A stretch of 64,000 nucleotides of DNA from Fallopia convolvulus. Taxonomy: Eukaryota; Streptophyta; Magnoliopsida; Caryophyllales; Polygonaceae. Each line of letters starts with the position of its first letter. Within the stretch, counting starts at the first letter, position 1. The translations under genes and the position numbers were made by a program. Below, one piece after another: positions 23,420 through 35,300 of the stretch. The DNA lies in NCBI GenBank assembly GCA_964016875.1, contig OZ024726.1, forward strand, positions 55,793,325 through 55,857,324, in the 5' to 3' direction. The notes beneath the pieces are model-generated. The model had not been told where the DNA came from. It ran no database searches and saw only the letters and a list, made by a program, of their open reading frames with translations.

Positions 23420-24436
23420 ACTAACCTAGAGCGGGTGCGTCACCATTTGTCGACCAATGCCCTTTGCTCGATATGCTCAACCGAGGAGGAGTCGTTGATT
23501 CACCTTTTGGCTTTTGTGTGATTGTAGTACTACAAAACGCATTTGGGAAGATCTTCACCCTCCTCTACCCAGGGAAGTCTTTTTCCATACTGACTTTGCT
23601 TGGTTGCATGTGAATATTTCTTGTTCGCTAAAAACAATGATGGTGTTGAGTGGATGTCTATCTTCGTCGCCTCTCTTTGGTGGATTTGAAAATTGTGTAA
23701 TATTTTTGTCTTTGGAATTGTTCAACAGAGTACAGTTCCTTAGCGCCTGGCTTTCATTCGCCAGTAAGTGGCGGACTACCATTCTGCTCATACGACATTG
23801 GAGTGTTTGCGTCCCAACCGGAGCACTGTTGAGCATTATATTATTTGGGAGCGGCCTCCAGAAGGGTGGGTGAAGATCAATACTGATGGTTCGGTCAAGG
23901 ATGGTGGGCTTGCGGCATCAGCAGGTGTGATTCGGGATGCTGATGGCAGGTGGCAGGTAGGTTTTGTTCATAATATTGGACTATGCACTGTTCCTATGGC
24001 AGAATTATAGGGAATTTTACAAGGCTTAACACTTGTTTGGAGCAGGGGATATAGGAGGGTTATCCTTGAAGTTGATTCACAACTTGTTATCTCGCTTCTA
24101 AGGAAATTTGTGGAGCGTAGTCCTCCACTGTCCAGCTTGGTACATCGTTGCCAAAGCTTATTTAGTAGAAACTAGGATATCCAGTTTCGTCATGTGCATC
24201 GGGAGGCAAATAGTGTAGCTGACTTTCTTGCCTCTTTAATTAGCTTTTAATTTTGGTATTGGTTTTCATATATTGCTTGACCCCGGGGGTGTTATTTCTA
24301 TATTGTTGATGATGTTAGGGGTCGGGCTATCCCCCGTTTACTGACTACTTAACCCTCCTTTTTATTATTAATAAAATGTCTCTTTCAGGGGCTAGAGAGT
24401 GCCGCCTCTCCTTCGACAAAAAAAAAAAAAAAAACG
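23420..24436 (+). mobile_element. 5'-truncated LINE with poly(A) tail, inserted in an older LINE
   Basis: It starts in the zinc-binding region (CDCSTTKRIWEDLHPPLP at about 23517) and runs into an RNase H-like domain (ERPPEGWVKINTDGSVKDGG, then GVIRDADGRW, RVILEVDSQLV and REANSVADFLASL). It ends with an A tract at about 24419-24434. The flanking word GAATCCGTTGAGTCTACCC at 23401-23419 recurs after the tail at 24437-24455 with two changes, so it is a 19-bp target duplication. At least two in-frame stops (after PMAEL at 24008 and after LFSRN) show that it is dead. Confidence 0.8.
23768..24250 (+). pseudogene. RNase H-like domain of the plus-strand LINE
   Basis: The frame opens with IIWERPPEGWVKINTDGSVK, the usual entry into the plant RVT_3 domain; the first aspartate is in NTDGS. 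A TAG at 24008-24010 interrupts it. The same frame then resumes with the EVDSQLVI aspartate segment and a terminal VHREANSVADF. Confidence 0.75.
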
Positions 24437-24455
24437 GAACCCGTTGAGTCTATCC

Positions 24456-25570
24456 GATTTTTTATAGTTCACGATCGATGACTTTCAAAAAAATAACTTT
24501 TGGGTCGAAAGAAATATATGTTTATAATCATAGCTAGTAATTCATGACTATCTTGTATCCAACTCTACATTGTGATATTATTTATGCGAATAATTTTCAT
24601 GTGATCTCGTGATTTCGTACTATGGATCGAGATTAGGTTGCAAATACATATAAATAAAACGATTAAAGGTATGAATTGATGTTAACAAACCAACTAAAAT
24701 ACACTTTGGATTAGACTAGCTATCTAAATGGGCGTCGGTGCATCTAAAGTCTAAACGCTTTCGATTCCTCAAAGTTGCCAATACACAAATACGAACACAT
24801 ATATCTAAACAAATAATTTACGAAATTTTTTAGCCTTTTAGTGAAACAGTTAGCAATTTAGGATAGTATCATAAATTCATAACGCATCTCATCGTTTCAA
24901 CTCTTACGAATATTGCAAAATAAAAAAATATAATATTAATTTTATTGTTAACCTTTTTTTTTAATTCTATCATATACCTTTATATAGCTTCGGTTACACG
25001 TAATTGTCGTTTAAAATAACAATAATTTTCCTATTAATCATATACTTCAATTCATTTATTTATTTAATTATTTTAAAAAATATACATACAATAGATGTTC
25101 ATATACGTGTATATATTTTCATGAATATAACCGCCTTAATTATATATATATGTTGCTTGTTGCAAATTAAGGAATTAAGTAGACTATATCAAACCAGGGA
25201 ACTCCAACATTGTAGGCGTGCATGCAATCGAACTCCAAATGGGTCTTGCACTTTTGTTAATGAATTGGTTGCAAATCGACAATAATTAATTTGTATTAAT
25301 ATTGCTTTGGATCAACTATTATTTTAGGAAAAGACACAGCTATAGTAGTACTTATTATATTATATACCCTGAAGAGAAAATACTAAAGCATCAAAACTTG
25401 GTAACAAAATTTAATCATGTTTATTAATATTTTAATATTAATGAGTAGGGTACACTTAGGATTTTTATTGTTATAATTAGACGTCTAAATACATGGATTA
25501 AAAGGACTGGTATTATCATTATTGTAATTTTTTTGGTTTAGAATTATTTTTATTATTTAAGCACACTAAA
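24456..25570. other. Non-coding, unassigned
   Basis: Very AT-rich. Frame 25004-25285 is hydrophobic because of base composition and matches no family I know. No RNA gene is seen. Confidence 0.5.
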
Positions 25571-25659
25571 AATGATTTTAATTATTTTATTTGTAATTAT
25601 TGCAAATCAAAATCTACACGGTAAAAATGTCGGTGGTCAGGAGCATCCACCTAAATTTC

Positions 25660-25830
25660 GTCTGGTTTGGGCCAACGGCCGGTTCTGTAATAATGAATAT
25701 ATGGGCTGGGCCCAGCGGAGATTCTCTAAACCCCTATCCAAAAACATCCCTATCTTCCTCCCTCATCCTCCTCCATTCAAAACAAAAAGAGAAATTTCAC
25801 CCGTCCTTTTTATCGAATAAAATACTCGTA
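25660..25830 (+). promoter_or_regulatory. Orphan promoter-like patch with TGGGCC motifs
   Basis: TTTGGGCCAACGG (25667) and ATGGGCTGGGCCCAGC (25700) hold TGGGCC 'site II'-type words. They are followed by CTAAACCCCTA and a C/T-rich leader-like stretch ending near 25830. This mix is common in proximal promoters of plant housekeeping genes. No coding gene follows, so it may be a gene-end fragment or chance. Confidence 0.3.
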
Positions 25831-26022
25831 CAATATTCATATTTTTTTTTCTTGTTCTATGATTCTCTCGGTTCGATCAAGATTACTCTATAGTTATATT
25901 AGAAATTTACGGTTTTGTTTCGGGGAAAACTCTTATAATTCGAGTATTTTCATACATGTTTTTGAGATGATTTAAACTTGACATGAACTTAAGATAATTC
26001 AAATTCGAATATTTTATTAATA

Positions 26023-26148
26023 TTAGGGTCGGTTTGAACCGCGAGGATAATGACTTTATCTTGTATTGAACATAAGATTTAATATAAAATTATATTAAAT
26101 CATGTATTAAGATAATGTCATTATCTTGGCAATTCAAACATGTCCTAA
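26023..26148. mobile_element. Short palindromic MITE
   Basis: The left end TTAGGGTCGGTTTGAA and the reverse-complemented right end TTAGGACATGTTTGAA are similar. They are followed by GATAATGAC in both arms and an AT-rich centre, so about 125 bp folds into one hairpin. The terminal TTA/TAA may be part of the repeat or a 3-bp target site. Confidence 0.55.
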
Positions 26149-26800
26149 AGAGTTTAGTACTAATTTACCACTAAATCAATGAGTATTAGTTAATACGCTC
26201 TACTCATAAGAAAGTTTGAGTAATTTTGGGGATGGTCAAACTGGTTTTTTAGAGAGAGATATCACTAACTTTGTTAAGAATAATAAGATGCTAATGCTCT
26301 TTGGCAAAATGAGTTAGAGGTAGAGTTTGTAAATTAGGGTTTTGGAAGTTTGAGACTGGGAAAGATGAAGATCGTCACATAATGACATGTACAATATATA
26401 AGGGGTAAAGGTGTTGTCGAACGGGGGAGGAAAGGAGGGAAGGCGACAATGTGTTAGATCTAGGCGACAATGAGATGGATCCAAGTGGCAGTGTGTTGAA
26501 GTGGATGGCGGACGAGGGAAGAGAGGAGAGGAAGGTGACGGATGGGATAGGGTGTTGTCGGGCGACAGCGGGCATATCAGATGGAGGAGGAGTGGAGGGG
26601 AAGTGGGTGGATGGCAGTGAGTCAGTTCTGAAGGGCTATAAGGGTAATTTTCTTCATTTTTCAATAAGCTAACTCCAATAAGTTATGAAAACTTGCCCGA
26701 ATTTCACTTCTAGTAAACTTTCCGAAGCTCATCCTATTGGTCGACAAGTTTTACCGCTGAACATGCGTACACGAGCTTTGAATATCTCTCCAACTGGAAA
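26149..26800. other. Non-coding, purine-rich stretch
   Basis: Between 26400 and 26640 the + strand is G-rich with repeated GGCGACAATG and GGGTGTTGTCG words. No gene family is recognised on either strand. Confidence 0.45.
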
Positions 26801-27009
26801 GCGCTTATTAGGATATAAAATATCTTTGTAATATCTTTTAATATCTTTTTTATTTTTATCTTGTAGCCCAAGAAAGATAAGATCGCTTGGGTCAAAATCT
26901 TTTGTATATATACCTTATGATAATTCAATAGAAGGCAAGATCCTTTTACACAATTATATGGTATCAGCCTTTTTACGATCCAAACTTCCGCTCTCACAAA
27001 AACCCTAAT

Positions 27010-29257
27010 ATGTCTGACGGTGATAAGACTGTCGCTGATGGCCTTGTGCTTCCGGCCTCCAACGACGGCAAACAGTCAGGTAATCTTCTTATGGCGGCTG
27101 TTGGTTCGTCCAATATCACTCTCCAATTTCCTCAACTTAATGTCAAGCTTGATCGAAACAACTACACGCTTTGGCGCCACACGATTAAGTCTTCTCTCGA
27201 AGCTTACAACGTTGATGGTTTTCTTACACCTGGGAGTGCTCCACCGGCCACTATGCCCGTCGTTGCTGGTTCCGAGGAGCCGCTCGTTCCCAATCCAGCC
27301 TTCAACGATTGGACTCAGAAGGATCGTTTTATCTTACTGTGGATCCGTTCTACTCTTTCTACTCCGCTCTTGGCGCATGTTGCTAGGGCGAAAACTACAC
27401 CCGAAGCATGGGGGATACTTGAGCGCATGTTTTTCGCTCAGACTCGTGCTCGATCTATGCATCTCAAGCATCAAATGCAGAATTTGAAGAAAGGTACGCT
27501 TACTATTATGGAGTATGTTGAGAAAAAGCGGAGCTTTTCTGATGCTCTTGCGGAATGCGGCTATTAGGTTTCTGATTCTGATTTTATCGAATACATTCTC
27601 AATGGTCTTGACTCGTTTTATTCGGCGTTCTTAACGTCTTACAATATGCAAAAGACTACGATCTCTTCTGATGAGTTTTTCGGTCTTCTCATGCGCGAGG
27701 AAGAACTGATTTCTTCGCACTTACAGCCGAGTTCTGATTCTGTACTCTCGGCTAACACTGCCAGTCGCACCACGCGAGGCTCTGGCTCGAACAATCGCTC
27801 GTCCTCCAATTCTAATTCGGCGTCATCTTCTCGTCCGACATGTCAGATCTGTGCTACTCCTGGACATGAGGCTATAAACTGCTGGCAAAGAGCAAATTTA
27901 TCCGAGTTTCCACCCACGAATCCCAATTACAACAATCGTGGCGGCGGACGCGGAGGCAGACGAGGTGGTCGCGGCGGTCGTGGAGGCCGTGGCTATGGCA
28001 ACTCCTCCAACAATGACACCACTGCTCAATCATATTATTCCAATCCAAATTTTACTCAGCAGTAGTTCGTTCCCGCACCTGCACTGCTCCGCCAGACATA
28101 CTATATAGGTCAGCAACCCTCGGCTCTCATGGATCCAAACTGGTGTTTTGATTCTGGTTCCACCAATCATGTCACTTCAGATTTCGGTTATCTTTCTGTG
28201 CATTCTGATTACAATGGCAATGACGATTTACAAGTAGGCAACGGTATGTCTCTTCCTATTACGCATTTGGGCACCACTTCATTACCTGCCTATCCTAAAC
28301 CTGTTCAACTTCATAATATTCTTTTTGTCCCTCAAATTAAGAAAAATCTTCTTATTGTTTCTCAATTAACGAAAGATAATGATGCTTATATGATCTTTTA
28401 TCCTACTTGTTGTTTTGTAAAGGACAAGTAGGGGCGAACACTCCTCAAAGGAACCGTTGAGAATGGACTGTACAATCTGATCAATCCTTGGTCGCCCCCG
28501 TCACAACCACCTCGAGCTTACATTGGAGAGAAGACAACTCTTCAAATTTGGCATGAGCGATTTGGTCATCCACATGAGTCAGTTTTTCGTCGTTTAGTTT
28601 CTAGGTTTCAATTACCTGTTTCTTTGAACAATCTAAAATCAGTTTGTGAGTCATGTCAGTTAGGGAAAAGTCATGAACTTTCTCTTCCTAGTAGTCATTC
28701 TTCTAGTTTATCACCTTTTGAGTTAGTTTATTCGGATGTTTGGGGCCCTGCTCTTGTGACTTCGTTCAATGGCAATATTTATTTCTTAATATTTGTTGAT
28801 GACTGCACTAGGTTTGTATGATCTATTTCTTGTCTTAAAAGTCACAAGTTTTGTCCACTTTTCAGCTTTTCAAATCCATGGTTGAAACTCAATTCTCCAC
28901 TAAAATCAAACAGTTTCAATCTGATTGGGGGGAGAATACAAGAATGTTTCTCAGTTTCTTCAGTCGCAGGGTATTCTTCATCGTGTTTCCTGTCCATACA
29001 CTCAATCTCAAAACGGTGCGGCAGAACGTCGTCATCGCACAATTGTTGAAAAAGGGTTATCTCTTCTTTCTCATGCAAAATTACCTACCTTATTTTGGGA
29101 ACATGCTTTCCACACTGCAGTCTATTTGCATAATCGCACTTTAACTTCCATTCTCAATTTCAAATCACCATTTGAAGTTCTGTACAACAAAGTGCCTGAT
29201 TACAAATTTCTCAAAACTTTTGGTTGTCTTTGTTACCCCTTTTTGCGCCCCTACACA
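27010..29257 (+). pseudogene. Copia gag-protease-integrase, several stops
   Basis: Gag starts at 27010 and contains LDRNNYTLWRHTIKSSLEAY. Stops in the same frame fall at 27565, 28063, 28429 and 28819. The gag zinc knuckle CQICATPGHEAINC (27847) is followed by a glycine/arginine-rich run to about 28000. The protease region has FDSGSTNHVTS (28147); the DSG triad is kept, but the usual alanine is serine. The pre-integrase region gives CESCQLGKSHELSLPSS, and the integrase core shows LVYSDVWGP and then, after a frameshift near 28820, NGAAERRHRTIVEKG. The frame breaks at 29257, where the hAT element starts, and resumes at 29869. Confidence 0.85.
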
Positions 29258-29860
29258 CAGTGGCAGAGACAGAACAAATTGGAAGGGGGGGCGGAGTCTG
29301 CTATAAGGATCGGCAAATAAATAACATATTATTATATTATTTATTTTAAATAATAATTAATTTAATTAAATATTAATATATATATATAATGATTGGCTAG
29401 TAATTAAGTAAATAATAAATTAAGAAAATAATAAATTAAGTATGTACAAAAAATTAAATTCTCATCTCTATTCTAATAGGAGTAGTAATCATGTTTTAAT
29501 TATAAACCAAAATTATTAATATTTTAAAATTACTCGTCAGTCGTCATAATAAAGATCTAATTAATTAATTTGATTTTTTTTGTGGTTGAAATAAAATAAA
29601 TATAAAACGAAATGTAATACTTATTATACTAACCTTGGCCTGGTAGAGTGGTAGACAACACAAGTAAAAAGTGGGGGAGGGACAAATATTTATAAGCTGC
29701 AAGACTCGAACACAGGGCCACTTAAAACAAGCGTGGGTATCTCCCACTGGACCAACGCATCTCACTGTTTTATTTAGATACTTTAATATATATAATATAT
29801 AGTTCAGAGCAAGAGAGGGGGGGCGACCGCCCCCCTTCGCCCCCCTCCGCTCCGCCTCTG
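29258..29860. mobile_element. Non-autonomous hAT element, 603 bp
   Basis: The ends CAGTGGCAGAG and, reverse-complemented, CAGAGGCGGAG form hAT-like TIRs (9 of 11 match). A perfect 8-bp duplication CCTACACA lies at 29250-29257 and 29861-29868. The outer parts are G-rich (left) and C-rich (right). Near the right end the minus strand has a good Pol III A box (TGGTCCAGTGG, 29754-29744) and a near B box (TGTTCGAGTCT, 29712-29702). No transposase is encoded. It splits the copia integrase. Confidence 0.88.
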
Positions 29861-29868
29861 CCTACACA

Positions 29869-30261
29869 TCCAATAAACTTGAGTTTCGTTCTTCTCCTTG
29901 TATTTTCATTGGTTATAGTTCGAAACACAAAGGTTATCTCTGTCTTAATGTCCCTACTAATCGTGTCTACATTGCTCGCCATTTTATTTTTGATGAGACT
30001 TCTTTTCCATATACTATTCATGCTCAAAATCTGGAAACCTTACCCACCACATTCACTGACCCACCGACCTCTCTTCTCAAGCTTGCCTCGTCACCCTTAA
30101 TTTTGCCCTCACCCTCGGCACCACCATCGCCTAACACCGTCGGGTCTCTCGCCCGCGTTGCCATGCACCACGCCCACACCTTCTCTCAATCACGAGCCTC
30201 TCAATCCCACGTCCCCGATTCCATCCATGCAGCCCCTGGTGCCGTCCCAAACAGACCCTAA
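29869..30261 (+). pseudogene. Continuation of the decayed copia pol after the hAT element
   Basis: The frame reads FRSSPCIFIGYSSKHKGYLC, then VYIARHFIFDETSFPY: the C-terminal integrase region typical of copia (the 'GYS..KGY' and 'R.V.FDE' words). It ends with a stop at 30259-30261 before any RT motif. Confidence 0.8.
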
Positions 30262-30690
30262 ATAAAAATCATATGACTATTAGCCAAATTTCTAACACCA
30301 TCAACTAACATGCTACTAGGATGGTCAAATCGTTGAAACAATGTAAGTAGTAATTGGTAGCATTTTTCTAGAGGTAAATTGTTTTAATGATCACTCATTG
30401 ACCGCTAAGTAATTATTGCGATAAACGAAGTTCACAAGTTAAACAAATACATACATTGTGAAGTTGTTCAACTTGTGCAAGTTAATAATTTATATTTTTA
30501 ACAATTTATTAAAATCAAAATACTAAAAATAATGCAATATTTCTACATACATTTTTTCTGGGTTCTAACTTCTAAACCATAATAATCTCGTATTAGAGAA
30601 GTATTGTGTGGCTAAAGTTTTCATAATTCTACAATGTTAGTTTCGCCCTCCTACACGAAATGGATATTTTCCTGGCTGTCAATTAATTAA
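30262..30690. other. Non-coding, upstream of the translocator gene
   Basis: AT-rich, with no repeat recognised. It probably includes the distal promoter of the gene that follows. Confidence 0.4.
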
Positions 30691-32312
30691 TTTTTGTGCT
30701 AAGCTGTTTCACAGTTTCATTGGGCCTTCCGAATTCTGACCATCCAAGTATCCAACTGCTTTACCGCTCCTCTCTTCAGTCTTCACGCTTCTGCCTTTAT
30801 TTCACTCCTCTTTCTCTCTTCTCTCTCTTTCGCGCGTGCTCACACTCAGCTCCGTCGCTCTACAAAATCATCGAAGAGCAAGATCGTAGAAAGAAATCAT
30901 CGATTTTTCTTGGTACGTTTCGGAATCTCGCATTACTTCTATTTATTTCGGAGTTCAGATCTTTAATTTCAGTGCTCCAGTTTCCATTTTTGTCATTTTT
31001 ATAGATCTGATGAGTACATTGTTTTGTGTCGGTTCAGCTGATTTCTTGATTGAAATTTGTTTAGGTCGAATGTTTGGAAAATAAACCCTAATCTTCTCAC
31101 CTCTCTGCTATCGCCATCTTTAGTCTTCTCCATTTCGCCGACCGATCTTTAATCCACCGACCGGCGAGTCCCCGGCGACCACCAGTCTATAGTCCACCGC
31201 CTGGTTGCGCCACTCCACCAACTAGTGAGTCAAAATCAATTGAATTTGTAGACTTGTTAATTTGTAAATTGTCGACGTCCAGGGTAACATAGGTTGTAGG
31301 TGCTGTACCGGGATACTAATCTTTATGAAAATGCAAAGAATGTCAACTTGAAAAACGAAAGAAATGTGAAGAATCTGTAGTGCTACATGCAATTACTGTT
31401 GGAGAATATGTTTCTTTTGGGGCGGGGTTGTTTTGGCTTCGAGATTTTGAGATATGGCAAAGATTTCGAGATTCATGGTGTTAGGAGTTTGAAAGGGAAA
31501 GGTTTAAGTTGTATGGAAGTTATTAGATCATATAGTTACGAGCTTGAAAGGGAGATTAATGTGGACCTTACTAGGTGCATAACTCATGTTACCTTCTGAT
31601 GACCTGTACATTAAACATTGTGATGTGATAACTTCAGACTTAATATAAAGCGTGTGTGAGTAGTTGTACTGTGATTATTATTCAAGGCTGTCTGTAATGC
31701 TACATGATATTTTGGATGTTGATATTTCAAGCAAAATCTGTTGTATTTTACTTCGGTGGGCTCAAAGACATTATTTTTTAAGAAAGAAGCGCCTTAAGCC
31801 ACAATCTTTATAGGTATATGTCAGTTGCTTTGAAAGAAGAAAGAGAATTTACAGAAAGTTCCTATCTTTTCTGTTTTGAGACTTTCTCATAGCCACATTG
31901 TCATTCTGTACTGATTATGAGTACTTTCTTGCTGTTTGTTAAGGCATGCTGTCACATCTAGCTGTTTATCATCATTTTCAGGTAGTTACTTTTCTTGGAT
32001 GAAGAAATAGCCGCTTCAGCTCCTTATGTCTTGTTTATAAGATTGCTTGTTGATGAGAAGATGAGTTCTGACTGTCTTCTCAGATTAATGTTGCACGTAT
32101 CTGCTTGAGTACATCAGGAGCGTCCTAGGTTGGTTTCTGCAGGGACATCCCACATTCACACGGAGAGAGTTCATCAGGAGTATCCTAGTTTGGTTTCTGC
32201 AGAGACATCCCACATTTCCACCGAGAGAGTTCATCAGGAGTATCCTAGTTTGGTCTCTGCAGGGACATCCCACTGAGAGAACGCTGTTGTATGAGATTCA
32301 AGATCGGCAAAA
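30691..32312 (+). other. Probable promoter, 5' leader and leader intron of the translocator gene
   Basis: A C/T-rich stretch (30776-30840) and a leader ending at a good donor, TTG|GTACGT (30912/30913), suggest a non-coding first exon. The leader intron probably ends at TTTTCAG (31981), which would give a second leader exon that carries three 60-bp repeats and runs into the ATG at 32313. These exon calls are inferred from splice motifs only. Confidence 0.5.
32112..32283 (+). repeat. Three 60-bp tandem repeats in the probable 5' leader
   Basis: Copies start at 32112, 32172 and 32232, each with CATCAGGAG, CCTAG, TTTGGT and CTGCAG words. The third copy is shortened. They end 30 bp before the start codon of the translocator. 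Confidence 0.9.
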
Positions 32313-35300
32313 ATGATCAGCAAATCTCTTGCGTTTACTTATCTTTACCTGCTTATCTACATTTTGCTCTCTTCTGGAGTTATACTGTACAATAAGGTAC
32401 ATTTATCCTTTCCTGTACTCCTAGTATTTGGAATTTAGCTATTGCTCTACTTGCCAATTTCTGCTACATATAGCATGTAAGAGAATGCAATAACATGGCT
32501 CCTGTAGCATCTTCTATAGAAGTTCAATTTTCTTATGAAAATTATAGTTGCGATCCTTATTGACTTACGATATAATCTCTTGAGTTGTTGTGATCCTTAT
32601 TGACTTACAATATAATCTCTCGCGTTGTTTTCTTCAAATGAATTTTCTATTTTAAGTAAAAAGTTGAAAAATGAATTTTATAATTCTAATATGTTTCTTA
32701 TGGACACAAAATTAGGCAGAACTATGAGTTTTTTGCACCTTCCATTGATTTATTATCTTAATTTGATGAGAGTTTGTTGTGTCCTTGTACTTGATTTTGT
32801 TTGATCTATTTTAAAAAACCTACAATGACATTTACAATCTATTTAGTCTAAACATAATTGAAGCTTAAACAGTTGAAGAAGTATATTTGATTCTTTTGAA
32901 GGAATATTTTAGATTCTATGTGTCGATGAGCATGTCAAGTTACATGTGGTTGAAGCATTCATAGTAGTTGCTACAGAAAATGTTTTTAGGCTTCAAGCTT
33001 CCTGAATTACATTTTATCCTACCTTTTAAGTATGTTAGTAGTGATCAATGGTGCTGCAATGTTTATATGCAGTGGGTTCTTTCTCCAAAGTACTTCAATT
33101 TTCCACTCCCCATAACACTCACAATGATTCACATGGGGTTTTCTGGACTTGTAGCTTTCTTTCTTGTTCGTGTATTCAAGGTACGCTTCAACCAAATTTT
33201 CAGATACATGCAAAATGAGATGTCTGTCGATTTTGCTTATTTTCAGTTTTCTAGTTCGTGTATGTACATAATTCACACACTGGAGTAGATGCTAAGTTAC
33301 TTCCTGCTGTTTGGACACTGGTCCTACTTTCAAATTTCTAGTTCTTCTTGTTCTTTTGTATATTACTACATCCAATATAGTCTTGGTGCAGTAATAATAA
33401 AAAAACCTTTATTTCTCTTTTCTGGTTTCTTACATGTTTTTGTAATGCGGTACATGGTGTTTTTTTTCTCCCCCACAAAATGAATACATGGAATCAGCTC
33501 AAAACCCTAGTCATGTCCTTATTTGTAAATTAACAACTTTACTTATTGCTCTTCAAAAATGTATCTTCTTGCCTGACCTGTTCATGAAGGACGAATGGCC
33601 ATTAGCTAACATGATTCAGAGGGAAGAGTGAAACAAACTATGATTTGAATGTAGCAAATGTTTTAGATTTATTTGCTCGAATATTTTTTTTGGCCTAACT
33701 GATGTGATATACTACAGGTTGTGACTCCCGTCAAAATGACATTTCAAATGTAAGGGGCATTTATGAACCACTCATTCACAGTTTGTTTTTTCATATAATA
33801 TGCCCTCTTTAATATTTGGCTGAACTAATTCTAGTGATGCTTCCATTTGCCCGCACAGATACGCAACATGTGTAATTCCTATTAGTGCCTTCTTTGCCTC
33901 AAGCCTTTGGTAAGTTCTAGTTGGCTGAAATTTGTTTTAGATAAATATTGTCTTTGTTTCACTCTTGTTTTTTACTGGAAAAGATGAAGTAGCCTAAATA
34001 ATATTGAATCCTAGCTTTGGTAGCTGAATTTGGAGTTGATTATATTTGAACTTCAGATTTATGTTAGGCACTCATTAAAACTGGTGCTTGTGATGTATAT
34101 CAATAATAGCCGATTATCTCGAGTTTATTGATGTAATGTTGGAGATTTTATGATTCAAGAGGAAGGGTTATTAGCTTTTGTCCAATGTAGCGTTCCTTGA
34201 TTCAGTCTGTAACTTCTTCACATTATACGAATGACTTGCATTGGAATATGCATCCAGCTATGGTCCCTATTTTCAACCATTGACACCTAATCAATCATGT
34301 TATTGTACAAGTGCGTGCTTTCTCTTAAACAGCTTAGTGTCAGATACGGGTTTATTCTTTATACTAAACCATTTTTTTAGAATGAGGTACAGTTGCAATA
34401 TCTGACATCTGTCTTGCTCGTGGTTACAGGTTCGGTAACACTGCATATCTGCATATATCTGTCGCTTTCATCCAAATGCTTAAAGCTTTGAGTACGTCAA
34501 ATGACTCAAATCAGTGCTTTGTGTGTTAATATATAATCCATGCACCTTTTGTAGCCTTCTTACGACTGTTGTTTGTTTCAGTGCCGGTGGCAACCTTTCT
34601 CATGGCTGTGGTCTGTGGCACTGACAAACTAAGATGTGATGTATTCTTGAACATGTTGCTTGTCAGTGTCGGAGTAGTCATTTCCTCGTATGGGGAAATC
34701 CATTTCAACATAGTTGGCACAATGTACCAGGTTACTGGAATATTTGCTGAAGCTCTTAGGCTGGTTTTGACTCAAGTCCTTCTCCAAAAGAAGGGCTTGA
34801 CATTAAATCCCATCACCAGCTTATATTACATAGCCCCATGCAGGTATTAGTTTCAATGCTTTGAAGTTTCTTTTCTTCTTCTGTTGCTTGATAAGTTATT
34901 AGTAATGCATCTCAATAGTAGTTGATGAGTTTGGAATTTGTTAAAGTTTCCTCTCTCTCTTTTTTTTCCCTATACATCTCTTTCTCTGGCTAGCTGATTC
35001 CTTTGTCTTACATTCTTCTGAGTGTACTACAGATGGGTATTGCTTCTATTGGAAGTTCACCTTGTACTTGCTCATTAGTTGACATTGTAATAGTATATTA
35101 CTTAAATATACTTGATGTTTTTCTTTTGTTTCAGTATTTTTTTATTTACTTAGCATAACTGCATAATCTATATGATTTATCGAATGTTCTCTTGCCATGG
35201 AGCTGGTAGCCAATGGTTGTTGCTTGTTGGCCCGGCTCTTTAGCAGGGCTCAGCTAGCTTGCTTGCATGGAATATGCAAATGAAAGAGTATGTCATTTAA

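Larger units (their letters stand above)
26807..30261 (+). mobile_element. Decayed Ty1/copia element, 3' part missing
   Basis: A probable 5' LTR end (TCCTTTTACACA, ending 26952) is followed by a primer site TGGTATCAGCC at 26959. Coding remnants of gag, protease and integrase follow. The left LTR boundary near 26807 is uncertain, and RT, RNase H and the 3' LTR are absent; the recognisable sequence stops near 30261. Several stops and frameshifts, and a 603-bp hAT insertion at 29258, show that it is old. Confidence 0.8.

Noticed and set aside
25004..25285. Hydrophobic 93-aa frame
   Set aside because: AT-rich DNA gives such frames by chance; there is no family match or regulatory context.
29640..29760. 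A genuine tRNA gene
   Set aside because: A and B boxes are present on the minus strand, but the stems do not form a proper cloverleaf and the B box is imperfect. It is kept only as a tRNA-like segment of a hAT element.
31387..31599. 70-aa frame upstream of the translocator
   Set aside because: It lies in the presumed leader intron and has no similarity I recognise.
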